6,049 bases of DNA, from positions 1 to 6,049 of the forward strand of contig JAIRXA010000193.1 of NCBI GenBank assembly GCA_031268525.1. Reading direction: 5' to 3'. The translations under genes and the position numbers were made by a program. Below, piece by piece: positions 1 to 5,776 of this stretch. Numbering within the stretch: the stretch's first letter is position 1; every line of letters begins with the position of its first letter. The notes under the pieces are model-generated. The model was not told where the DNA came from and made no database searches. It was given only the letters and a program-made list of their open reading frames with translations. Source of the DNA: Coriobacteriales bacterium (lineage in GTDB: Bacteria; Actinomycetota; Coriobacteriia; Coriobacteriales; UBA8131).

Positions 1-2
1 TC

Positions 3-62
3 ATGCCTTGGAGCGACAAGTTGCCCGATCATGTCAAGGTGCCTGTGGCATACAAACCATAG
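3..62 (+). CDS. Possible 3' end of a plus-strand gene entering from the left edge (unidentified)
   Basis: The third plus-strand frame is open from the window edge to a TAG at 60-62 and reads MPWSDKLPDHVKVPVAYKP. The first complete codon happens to be ATG, but the gene may begin outside the window. Its codons (agc, gac, aag, ttg, ccc, gtc, gtg) look more like coding sequence than those of the second frame, which is also open to a TGA at 110-112. Only 19 residues are visible and I do not recognise a family. If real, the gene would converge on the minus-strand genes. It may equally be chance open sequence. Confidence 0.25.
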   Translation: MPWSDKLPDHVKVPVAYKP

Positions 63-165
63 GTACCACTGTAGTACGACCGCAACAAGCTGACTATGCC
101 TGTGCTATTTGACGCTTACTTAGGAAAGTGAGTTGTGCGATTAAGAGCCGTACTTTTATAATGCT

Positions 166-194
166 AACACAAAATACCCCGTCCCTTTTGTGTT
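166..194. repeat. Perfect 9-bp inverted repeat AACACAAAA...TTTTGTGTT
   Basis: AACACAAAA at 166-174 pairs exactly with TTTTGTGTT at 186-194 across an 11-nt loop. The right arm is repeated directly at 199-207; the longer copies CTTTTGTGTTT at 185-195 and 198-208 have a 13-bp period. The stem is AT-rich, so it could be a weak transcript hairpin or a protein-binding site. No function is established. Confidence 0.55.
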
Positions 195-242
195 TCTCTT
201 TTGTGTTTACAATTGCCTATGCGGCTGTCAGTGGAGGCTTAC

Positions 243-263
243 CAAAATTGACACACAAAATTG
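243..263. repeat. Direct repeat CAAAATTG with 13-bp period
   Basis: CAAAATTG occurs at 243-250 and again at 256-263, giving a 13-bp period. The second copy overlaps a further ACACAAAA octamer (253-260) and a short CACAA-AA-TTGTG dyad (254-265). The 13-bp period equals that of the TTTTGTGT copies about 50 bp to the left. These may be remnants of a regulatory or mobile-element site, or may be low-complexity AT sequence. Confidence 0.4.
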
Positions 264-432
264 TGAGCTGCTGCCTTCTTCGGCAACGCCAAACTCCTAT
301 GATGTATATTTCTCCCAGCTACGCTTGCAAAACACTGGCCTATAGGTCCTTTGGGAGGTCTATATAGATAGATTTTCTATGGGCCACTCTGACGACCTCA
401 ATCGTTAAAGCGTTAGTATCTTCGAGTACATT

Positions 433-1077
433 TCAGCGGCGAAGGCGGCGGATCAATCCTGCGTATCGCTTGATCTGCGCCATTGTATTGCCTTCCTCAA
501 GTGCTGAGAGGTCACTGTCACTTGCGTCGGTTATCTTGAGCACAGCATCGACGATTTGTCGCGCTCCTAATTTGTCATTGCTATTAGCAATTTCTGCAAT
601 CACATCAACTGCACTGTGTACGAGGGTGTCAAACTCTTCGCTGTCAAGCTTTTCCGCGCCTTTCCAGTGAGAAACAACGGAATTGACCAGATCGGCATAT
701 TTGATCGCCTCCTCATCTCTGAGAACTGAGACAACGCGCGAAAGCTCGTCTCTACCAAGCTCGTCTCCAGCAATCGCATCAGCGGCCTGTGCAGAAAGAG
801 CCGAGGCCGCGCTTAACACCGCACCGACCGCAGGCTCAAGGGTGCCCGCGCTTTCTACCTCGCGAACTATCTCGCCAATCGCAGTATCAGCGACTGACGG
901 TATTGCCGCAATGCCTGGCGGTGTGTCTCCTGCAGAGTCAAAGGGCTGCAGCGGCGCTCTCGTCGTGGGCTCTTCGTTCTGACTCCCCTGATACTCGTTA
1001 TCTGCAAAAGGCGGTTGCCAACCATCGTCCGATGTTCCACTGGAGAAGGGTGGCTGCCAGCGGTCGTCACTGTTCAT
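433..1077 (-). CDS. Unrecognised 214-residue protein with a W-Q-P-P-F repeat, coupled to flotillin
   Basis: I do not recognise this family. The chosen ATG (1075-1077) overlaps the flotillin stop (TGA, 1067-1069) by 11 bp and is preceded by AGGCGG (1086-1091) eight nt upstream. In-frame starts farther upstream lie inside the flotillin gene and are unlikely. Residues 1-55 are polar and proline-rich, apparently disordered, and contain two copies of SDD(R/G)WQPPF (residues 3-11 and 16-24, 13-residue period). Residues from about 58 look mostly helical: an Ala-rich segment (about 75-97), then acidic amphipathic helices to about 190, and a basic tail ending RRLRR. No signal peptide or membrane segment is seen, so it is probably cytoplasmic. 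The overlap argues for coordinated synthesis with, and perhaps binding to, the flotillin. It is not the NfeD/YuaF-type membrane partner often encoded beside flotillins. Confidence 0.85.
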   Translation of the reverse strand: MNSDDRWQPPFSSGTSDDGWQPPFADNEYQGSQNEEPTTRAPLQPFDSAGDTPPGIAAIPSVADTAIGEIVREVESAGTLEPAVGAVLSAASALSAQAADAIAGDELGRDELSRVVSVLRDEEAIKYADLVNSVVSHWKGAEKLDSEEFDTLVHSAVDVIAEIANSNDKLGARQIVDAVLKITDASDSDLSALEEGNTMAQIKRYAGLIRRLRR

Positions 1078-2722
1078 CGCCAGTGCCGCCTGTTTTTGCA
1101 ATCTGTGGCTCTTCAGGTTGTGTGCGGTGGGTCGCATGATCGCTTGCATGATCGCTTGCACGGTCAGCCGTGCGACCGCTTATCGCCGAGGCGATCTCCT
1201 CAAGTGACCCGCTGAGCGCCTTGCCGTTTAAAGCATTGTTCTTCACATCGAGCTTCTTGAGCAGCTCAGGCACATTACCGAGCACATTGGTGAGCAAATC
1301 GCCCTCCCTGGCGTTGCCACCCATATCGATGAAAGTGGCTTTTTCACCGACACTTGCCATCGCGGTCGAGATGCCATCCCAGACTTTGATGGTGGTGTCG
1401 CGCTGAATTTCTGCCAGAGTTACTTTGAGGTTGACCTCGTCGTTTGCTGCCAACGCTTCCGCCATCAGGCGCTCTGCCTCAGCTTTTGCCTGACCCTCCG
1501 CCAGAATTGCAGCACCGCGGGCTTCGCCGAGCGCCTTTTCTTTTTCTGCCTCAGCGAGACCGGTTTTACGAATCTGTTCCGCATCGGCTTCGGCCTTCGC
1601 TCGAACGGCGTCAGCCTCACCTGCTGCTTTCTCGCGCGCCGCTTTGGCTTCGCCAGACGCCACCTTCTGCGCGACAATCGCTGCGGCATCGGCATCGATC
1701 TCGTTCTTCCTGGCCGCTGCCTCCGCCTCGATCTTCACCTGTTCCCGTGTTGCCTCGGCGTTGATGATCATTTTCTGCTTGTCGGTTTCTGCCATCGTCG
1801 TCTCAACGCTTCGATGAGCCTCGGCCGCCAGTTGGTTTTGCCGTTCGCGTTCAATCGCCACGGCACCCTGGGTGACCGCAAGATCCTTCTGGCGCTCCTG
1901 CTCACGTACCTTGCCTGCATAGATGGCATCCTGCTTGGCGCGATCGGTTTCGGCCTGGTACTCCGACTGCTTGAGGTTCAGGTCGCGGTCCTTCTCCGCA
2001 ATCACCAGCTCCTTGGCGATACGCGCGGTTTCGGATTGCTGTGTCGTCTCAGCGGCAGTGATGTCGATCGCCTTCTGCTCAACCGCCGTCAGGTTCTCGG
2101 CGATGCGCCGTTTTTCCTCACGATCCTTGGCAGCGAGGTTGTCATAATGTCCCTTGTTATCCTTGACCTCGGTGATATTCAGCGAGATGAGCTTGAATCC
2201 CAGTTCCTCCATGCGCGCCTTGACGTTGCCCTCGACATCATTCTTAAACTTCTCACGTCCCTCGATAACCTCCTCAGGAGTCAGGGTCGCAACGACGGCA
2301 CGCATCTCACCCTCAAGTGTCTGCTGTAGCGAACGTTCGATGTCGGCGGAGCCTTTGCCGATAAAGCCCATAACGGCCTTCTCCAGGGACCCTGGCGTCT
2401 CGACATCGGGCTTGAGCTGAGCCGTCCAAGTGACGACGACCGGCACGACCGTCTTGGTCTGCGTCTCCTTGTTGTCGGAGATGACCGTCATCACGTCGAG
2501 GGGAAAGAACTCGTGGCGGCGCACTATCGGTGGCACGAGGGCTCCCCCTGCCGTCAGCACCCGCAGTCCGCGCTTGCCTCCGGTGATGACAAGGGCCTGG
2601 TTACTTTTTGCCACCTTGTAGCGTATCTTGAATATCAGCAGGCAGATAAGGAGGAAGACGATCAGGATGAACGCACCGATAATCCAACCGAGAGCGGAAA
2701 ACGCCTGAAAGACGACATCCAT
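1067..2722 (-). CDS. Flotillin-like SPFH-domain membrane protein (YqiK/FloT type)
   Basis: Flotillins are membrane-anchored scaffold proteins that oligomerise and organise functional membrane microdomains. From the chosen start the protein is 551 residues, close to E. coli YqiK-type flotillins. One N-terminal transmembrane helix covers about residues 8-32. An SPFH/band-7 domain follows (about 35-200, including ITGGKRGLRVLTAGGALVPP and the LNITEVKDNKGHYDNLAAKD junction). A long Ala/Glu/Lys/Gln-rich coiled coil runs to about 440, then the typical KVWDGI...FIDMGG segment, and a variable tail from about 490 containing ASDHASDHA. An in-frame TTG at 2767 would add 15 residues, but the ATG at 2720-2722 has GGAG five nt upstream and leads straight into the membrane helix, so it is preferred. 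The start lies 48 nt after the vsr stop with no visible terminator. Its 3' end overlaps the next gene by 11 bp. Confidence 0.93.
   Translation of the reverse strand: MDVVFQAFSALGWIIGAFILIVFLLICLLIFKIRYKVAKSNQALVITGGKRGLRVLTAGGALVPPIVRRHEFFPLDVMTVISDNKETQTKTVVPVVVTWTAQLKPDVETPGSLEKAVMGFIGKGSADIERSLQQTLEGEMRAVVATLTPEEVIEGREKFKNDVEGNVKARMEELGFKLISLNITEVKDNKGHYDNLAAKDREEKRRIAENLTAVEQKAIDITAAETTQQSETARIAKELVIAEKDRDLNLKQSEYQAETDRAKQDAIYAGKVREQERQKDLAVTQGAVAIERERQNQLAAEAHRSVETTMAETDKQKMIINAEATREQVKIEAEAAARKNEIDADAAAIVAQKVASGEAKAAREKAAGEADAVRAKAEADAEQIRKTGLAEAEKEKALGEARGAAILAEGQAKAEAERLMAEALAANDEVNLKVTLAEIQRDTTIKVWDGISTAMASVGEKATFIDMGGNAREGDLLTNVLGNVPELLKKLDVKNNALNGKALSGSLEEIASAISGRTADRASDHASDHATHRTQPEEPQIAKTGGTGDEQ
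1134..1157. repeat. 12-bp tandem duplication in the flotillin tail
   Basis: GCATGATCGCTT is present twice in exact tandem (1134-1145 and 1146-1157) and is followed by GCA at 1158-1160. On the coding strand it encodes the repeated tail peptide ASDHASDHA, about residues 522-530 of the 551-residue flotillin. The length is a multiple of three, so gain or loss of a unit keeps the reading frame, as expected from replication slippage in a disordered tail. Confidence 0.9.
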
Positions 2723-2727
2723 GACTG

Positions 2728-2731
2728 CTCC
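2728..2731 (-). promoter_or_regulatory. Shine-Dalgarno site deciding the flotillin start
   Basis: On the minus strand GGAG is followed by five nt and then ATG (2720-2722). This supports initiation there rather than at the upstream TTG (2765-2767), where no comparable purine-rich site is evident. Confidence 0.7.
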
Positions 2732-2770
2732 ATTCCTCGAAAACTCGTCAATTGAAACCTCTGGCAAAGT

Positions 2771-3250
2771 TTAGCAGATTGACCGTTTGCACACCTGGTT
2801 CCCCGCAGGCACGGCTTCCTGTAGGCACGCCAGCAGATCAAGCATCTGCCCTGTATGCTCCTGCTGCTTCAGTTCGCATTCCCAGAGGGTAAAAACCTTC
2901 CAGCCACAGGCTACAAGCTCAGAATATACCTTGTTGTCGCGCATTGTGTTCTCTTCAAACTTGTTAATCCAGAAGTACTGGTTCTTCTTTGGAGTATAGG
3001 CGTATCTGCACCCTTCATGGTGATGCCAGAAACAACCATTGACGAATACGGCAATCTTTCTGCCTGGATAGGCAATGTCTGGCTTCCCGGGCGCCTTCTT
3101 CCAATGAAGTCTGTAGCCGGGGAATCCTTCATCTCGAAGAATCTTCCGAACCAGAAGTTCAGGCTTTGTGTTGCTGCCCCTGTTGCCCTGCATGGTTTTG
3201 CGAATGGCGGGGTCGACCTCTGGATTAACGGCTTCGTTGAAGGTGTACAT
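2771..3250 (-). CDS. vsr: Very short patch repair endonuclease (Vsr)
   Basis: Vsr nicks 5' of the T in T:G mismatches produced when 5-methylcytosine in a methylated site deaminates, so that the C:G pair can be restored. The 159-residue protein has the family signatures in order: MQGNRGSNTKPELLVRKIL (about 20-38); GKPDIAYP with the likely metal-binding Asp58; FVNGCFWHHHEGC (69-81), holding the active-site His region and Zn ligands Cys73, His78 and Cys81; a WINKFEENTMRD stretch (94-105); and WEC (123-125) with the last Zn ligand Cys125. These assignments follow the E. coli Vsr pattern. The family is usually about 130-160 residues, so this copy appears intact. It starts 11 nt after the endonuclease stop. 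Only a weak GGA lies near its ATG, so translation may depend on coupling. The last 15 or so residues (from about 145) look non-conserved. Confidence 0.96.
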   Translation of the reverse strand: MYTFNEAVNPEVDPAIRKTMQGNRGSNTKPELLVRKILRDEGFPGYRLHWKKAPGKPDIAYPGRKIAVFVNGCFWHHHEGCRYAYTPKKNQYFWINKFEENTMRDNKVYSELVACGWKVFTLWECELKQQEHTGQMLDLLACLQEAVPAGNQVCKRSIC

Positions 3251-3261
3251 TGATCCAACAT

Positions 3262-4470
3262 TCAGAGGGAGGTCGTTTTCTTTACGTAGTCAATAAATCT
3301 CTTCAGGGTCCATATCCTATCACGCATGCTGGCGGGGTATGTGCTGATGTAGGGCTTTGGTACCACCAACACCACGCCCTCCTCCTCCATTTCCTTCAAT
3401 TGTGAGACAGATATGCCCTGTTGAAGAGTAAACAGATGCTTCATGGTATCTCTGCCCTTGAACAGGTCCGCCTCGTTTATCACCTGCCGCCATCGGTCCT
3501 TGCAGCTTGTCTTTGCCGCCAGGACTACCAGTTTCTCAAGGGGATAACCATGGGTGTGGTACGCGGCTTCGTTGGGGAAGATAAAGTCTGGGTGCTTGTT
3601 GCCCTCTGTCCGTGGTTGGGCCGAATAGCGCAGATCATTGAGATCGAAGATGTGAGCCAGATGGTGTTCAAGAGATTTGCCCGCCCTGCTCTTGCGCTTG
3701 TTCAACACTGAGTTCGCAAGCACGACAAACTCCTCGACCGATGAAAAGCCCTTTGAAATCAGATCCCCATACCTGTCTTGCTCCAGCCTTTTGAACAGCG
3801 TGTATTCCGTGCCAATCCAGGCGAGGAGTTTCTGGTCGGGATCTGCGCGGGGATCGTCGGCATGGCCAAATACACGAGCCTCGATGTCCTGCGCAGCGAA
3901 AGCCATATCTTTTGTATCGGGGAACTCAACAGTGAGAGAGGCGATGAACTCCCGGATGCCTGCCTCCAGCTGGTCTTCATCCCCGGGCACACCGGCACTG
4001 ATGAGGGTGCCGGTATCGGAAGGACTCATGCCGTAATGGCCAAGGAAAGAATCGATCTCGTCCTCAGTGCTCAGGATATAGGCCTGATAGTGCTCTTCAT
4101 CACGCTTGACGAAAACAAACAAATCGCCGGTATGCTCAGTGCTGAGAAAGGGAAATCCCTTCTGGAAGCGTGTGATGCGATACTCATTGCGTGTTCCTGC
4201 GCCGTAATAGATGAACCTGGATTCGGTATCAAAATCATCTTGCCAGCGAATATTGACGAACCTTTCTGAGTTGTCGCCTCGCATTTGCGGCCTGTCGAAC
4301 AGAATGGTCAGTGCGTTCTTTGCAATGTAGATGCCGGATTGGTGGCCTCCCGTATCGCCCGTGTCGTTCGCCGAGAGAAACTTGCAGTAGGCAATTGTTC
4401 CCGTGTTTACCGCCTGGATTGCACGTTCTGCAAGATAGGTGGTTTCGAACGCCGAATCGTCAGTTGGCAT
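3262..4470 (-). CDS. EcoRII-type restriction endonuclease (type IIE, two-domain)
   Basis: This enzyme should cleave unmethylated CCWGG-like sites. EcoRII, the family type, needs a second bound site as an allosteric effector. From the ATG at 4468-4470 the protein is 402 residues, against about 404 for EcoRII. Residues about 15-160 resemble the EcoRII N-terminal effector DNA-binding domain (B3-like pseudobarrel), including LSANDTGDTGGHQSGIYIAK at 32-51. Residues about 215-402 match the EcoRII C-terminal catalytic domain: LEHHLAHIFD, HPDFIFP with Asp295, then AAKTSCKDR with Lys320, Lys324 and Arg326. Tyr304 and Glu333 also sit at the spacing I recall from EcoRII, with a constant offset of four. 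Initiation at the ATG at 4506 is less likely, because GGAGG lies six nt before the ATG at 4470. The start overlaps the methyltransferase stop by 11 bp, so methylase is translated first. All key residues seem present. Confidence 0.95.
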   Translation of the reverse strand: MPTDDSAFETTYLAERAIQAVNTGTIAYCKFLSANDTGDTGGHQSGIYIAKNALTILFDRPQMRGDNSERFVNIRWQDDFDTESRFIYYGAGTRNEYRITRFQKGFPFLSTEHTGDLFVFVKRDEEHYQAYILSTEDEIDSFLGHYGMSPSDTGTLISAGVPGDEDQLEAGIREFIASLTVEFPDTKDMAFAAQDIEARVFGHADDPRADPDQKLLAWIGTEYTLFKRLEQDRYGDLISKGFSSVEEFVVLANSVLNKRKSRAGKSLEHHLAHIFDLNDLRYSAQPRTEGNKHPDFIFPNEAAYHTHGYPLEKLVVLAAKTSCKDRWRQVINEADLFKGRDTMKHLFTLQQGISVSQLKEMEEEGVVLVVPKPYISTYPASMRDRIWTLKRFIDYVKKTTSL

Positions 4471-5587
4471 CAAGTGCCTCCATCGTCTTTGCGATGTTCT
4501 GGGCAACGGCAGCCATAAGCGGCACTACGACAGAGTTGCCAAACTGACGATATGCCTGAGTATCGGAAACCGGTATCTGGAAGTCGTCCCCAAATCCCTG
4601 GAGGCGAGCGCATTCACGGGGCGTCAGTCTGCGAGGCGTACCCTGCTCCTGGGGGATCAGAATCTCTGACCCGTCTTTGTGGTACCGCGCACTGAGGGTT
4701 CTGGTAACACCGTCCAGATCGACCATGCCGTAGCCAAATCCATTGCCTTTTGCTCTGTGCTTTTCTGCGTAGTCTTGCAGGTATTTCCAGAGATGCTCAG
4801 ACAGCGTATAGCGAGCATCAACCTGTTTTTCAAGAATAGTGCGTACTTTTGGCTTGACCCTGGGCTTACGCTGCGGGAATTCAAAGGGCACGTTGCTGCC
4901 ATAGCGTTTCTTGTCAAAACCTACAAGCAGGATACGTTCCCTGTGCTGTGGCACATAGTTTTGCCCATCCAGAATTGCCGTATGCACCTCGTAGTCAAGC
5001 TCTTCCAACACTTCCATGATGATCTTCCAGGTGTTGCCCTTATCGTGGCTTTTGAGATTCTTGACGTTTTCCAGCAAAAAGGCCTTCGGTCTTTTCTCCT
5101 TGATGATTCTGGCGACATCAAAAAACAGTGTGCCCTGGGTTTTGTCGAGAAAACCAGTCTTTCGTCCCAGACTCTTCTTTTTGGAAACCCCTGCAATCGA
5201 GAAAGGCTGGCAGGGAAAGCCCGCTACCAGAATGTCGTGGTCTGGAATGTCCCGCGCATTGATCTTTGTGATGTCCCCTTCAGGTAATTCTCCGTAATTG
5301 GCAAGGTAGGTCTTCTGGCAATACTTATCCCATTCACTGGAAAACACGCACGTGCCCCTACTCTTTTCAAAGGCTCGTCGCATGCCTCCTATTCCAGCAA
5401 ACAGGTCTATGAACGTGAATTTGGCGGCCTTTCTCTTCTTGGTTGTCTGAGCGGGCTTCACCTGGGAAAGGTAGATGAGCGTCGCTTCATTGAGGCACTC
5501 CTGGATTGGTTTGTTTTGAATCCTCGAGACCTCGCGCAACTCCTCATAGATTTTGTCGTCAATTCGCGCGTGTACCTGTTGTGGCAT
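4460..5587 (-). CDS. Cytosine-5 DNA methyltransferase (Dcm/EcoRII group) with N-terminal ribbon-helix-helix-like domain
   Basis: The enzyme transfers a methyl group from S-adenosylmethionine to C5 of cytosine, protecting the site cut by the adjacent endonuclease. In 375 residues it shows motif I FIDLFAGIGG (59-68), motif IV FPCQPFS with catalytic Cys126, motif VI LLENV (171-175), motif VIII QHRERI (214-219), motif IX RLTPRECARLQGF (320-332) and motif X QFGNSVVVP (348-356). The stretch TRTLSARYHKDGSEILI (295-311) closely resembles the target-recognition region of Dcm/M.EcoRII-type enzymes, which supports CCWGG or CCNGG. Residues 1-45 (QVHARID strand, then two helices, DKIYEELREVSRIQ and IQECLNEATLIYLSQ) look like a ribbon-helix-helix DNA-binding module; this is an inference from sequence pattern. 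AGAGAGG lies six nt before the ATG. It is first in the operon, behind a TATAAT promoter with an overlapping inverted repeat. Confidence 0.97.
   Translation of the reverse strand: MPQQVHARIDDKIYEELREVSRIQNKPIQECLNEATLIYLSQVKPAQTTKKRKAAKFTFIDLFAGIGGMRRAFEKSRGTCVFSSEWDKYCQKTYLANYGELPEGDITKINARDIPDHDILVAGFPCQPFSIAGVSKKKSLGRKTGFLDKTQGTLFFDVARIIKEKRPKAFLLENVKNLKSHDKGNTWKIIMEVLEELDYEVHTAILDGQNYVPQHRERILLVGFDKKRYGSNVPFEFPQRKPRVKPKVRTILEKQVDARYTLSEHLWKYLQDYAEKHRAKGNGFGYGMVDLDGVTRTLSARYHKDGSEILIPQEQGTPRRLTPRECARLQGFGDDFQIPVSDTQAYRQFGNSVVVPLMAAVAQNIAKTMEALDAN
4477..4481 (-). promoter_or_regulatory. Strong Shine-Dalgarno site for the endonuclease, inside the methyltransferase gene
   Basis: GGAGG on the minus strand lies six nt upstream of the ATG at 4468-4470 and within the last codons of the methyltransferase. 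It fixes the endonuclease start at 4470 and provides re-initiation or coupled translation directly after methyltransferase synthesis. Confidence 0.8.
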
Positions 5588-5631
5588 GGCCTGCCTCTCT
5601 GGGAAATATCGAGTACCATTTCTTTCCCTGA

Positions 5632-5637
5632 ATTATA
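5632..5637 (-). promoter_or_regulatory. -10 box of the methyltransferase operon promoter
   Basis: A perfect TATAAT lies on the minus strand about 45 nt upstream of the methyltransferase ATG, giving a predicted leader of about 38 nt. At 16-18 nt farther upstream no hexamer resembles TTGACA (17-nt spacing gives TCAGTT), so the promoter has a strong -10 but a poor -35. The -35 position is occupied by part of the TGACG-N5-CGTCA inverted repeat. Confidence 0.6.
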
Positions 5638-5657
5638 CAATCGGTTTATGCGAAAAC

Positions 5658-5672
5658 TGACGACATCCGTCA
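5658..5672. promoter_or_regulatory. Candidate operator: perfect TGACG-ACATC-CGTCA inverted repeat
   Basis: TGACG (5658-5662) and CGTCA (5668-5672) form a perfect 5-bp dyad with a 5-nt spacer. Beyond one mismatch on each side the flanking AAA and TTT also match. It overlaps the expected -35 position of the methyltransferase promoter, where a bound protein would block RNA polymerase. The likely ligand is the N-terminal ribbon-helix-helix-like domain of the methyltransferase itself. One 5-bp dyad in a 190-bp gap can arise by chance, so position is the main support. Confidence 0.45.
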
Positions 5673-5700
5673 ATTTGCCTGCTCCCGGATAGGCGGAACC

Positions 5701-5775
5701 CGCGTGAGGTACGCGTAAGGTCCGCTTGGGATGCGTGCACGTGATGTGCACAGAATGTGAGGTGCAGACTACCTC
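5701..5775. repeat. Three small hairpins in the gap between the reductase and methyltransferase genes
   Basis: Perfect dyads are CGCGT-GAGGT-ACGCG (5701-5715), GTGCAC-GTGAT-GTGCAC (5735-5751) and GAGGT-GCAGACT-ACCTC (5759-5775). The last ends one nt below the reductase stop codon. None is followed on the minus strand by a T-tract, so they are not canonical intrinsic terminators. They could slow transcription leaving the reductase gene, protect its 3' end, or be incidental. Confidence 0.4.
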
Positions 5776-5776
5776 T

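Larger units (their letters stand above)
63..432. other. AT-richer intergenic stretch without a convincing gene
   Basis: This stretch lies downstream of the 214-residue minus-strand gene and shows no convincing coding frame. A 79-codon plus-strand frame starting at a GTG (128-367) has poorly spaced initiation signals and no recognisable domain, so it is not called. Composition is visibly more AT-rich than the genes to the right. It contains a cluster of ACACAAAA octamers in both orientations at 167-260, listed separately, and a weak AT-rich hairpin at 368-380 (ATAGA-TTT-TCTAT). I found no canonical GC-stem plus T-tract terminator for the minus-strand operon. Confidence 0.6.

Noticed and set aside
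259..268. AATTGTGAGC, identical to one half of the E. coli lac operator
   Set aside because: The matching second half-site is missing and no LacI-family gene or sugar gene is present. A ten-base match in an AT-rich region is most likely coincidence.
276..291. TGCC-TTCTTC-GGCA hairpin considered as an intrinsic terminator
   Set aside because: The stem is only four base pairs and is not followed by a T-tract on either strand, so it does not qualify.
128..367. 79-codon plus-strand frame with a hydrophobic stretch resembling a signal peptide
   Set aside because: It starts at a GTG with a purine run placed too close, has no recognisable domain, and its codons do not resemble the genes in this window. 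It spans the octamer repeats, so it is probably chance.
1078..1161. Upstream ATGs that would lengthen the 214-residue protein by up to 28 residues
   Set aside because: They lie in the 12-bp tandem repeat and the flotillin tail. The extra residues (MQAIMQAIMRPT...) are a frame shadow of that repeat, while the ATG at 1077 has a plausible ribosome site and a typical stop-start overlap.
1814..2329. 171-codon plus-strand frame opposite the flotillin gene
   Set aside because: It is the antisense shadow of the Ala/Glu-rich coiled coil, whose codon bias creates long open complementary frames. It has no start signal or domain of its own.
4471..4506. Upstream ATG that would lengthen the endonuclease by 12 residues
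   Set aside because: The ATG at 4470 has a GGAGG site at ideal spacing, and the resulting 402 residues match the EcoRII length. The upstream extension (MPRTSQRRWRHL) looks like translated methyltransferase 3' end in another frame.
5458..5751. 97-codon minus-strand frame covering the methylase promoter region
   Set aside because: It overlaps the methyltransferase start in another frame, contains no domain and covers the promoter and hairpins. It is a chance frame.
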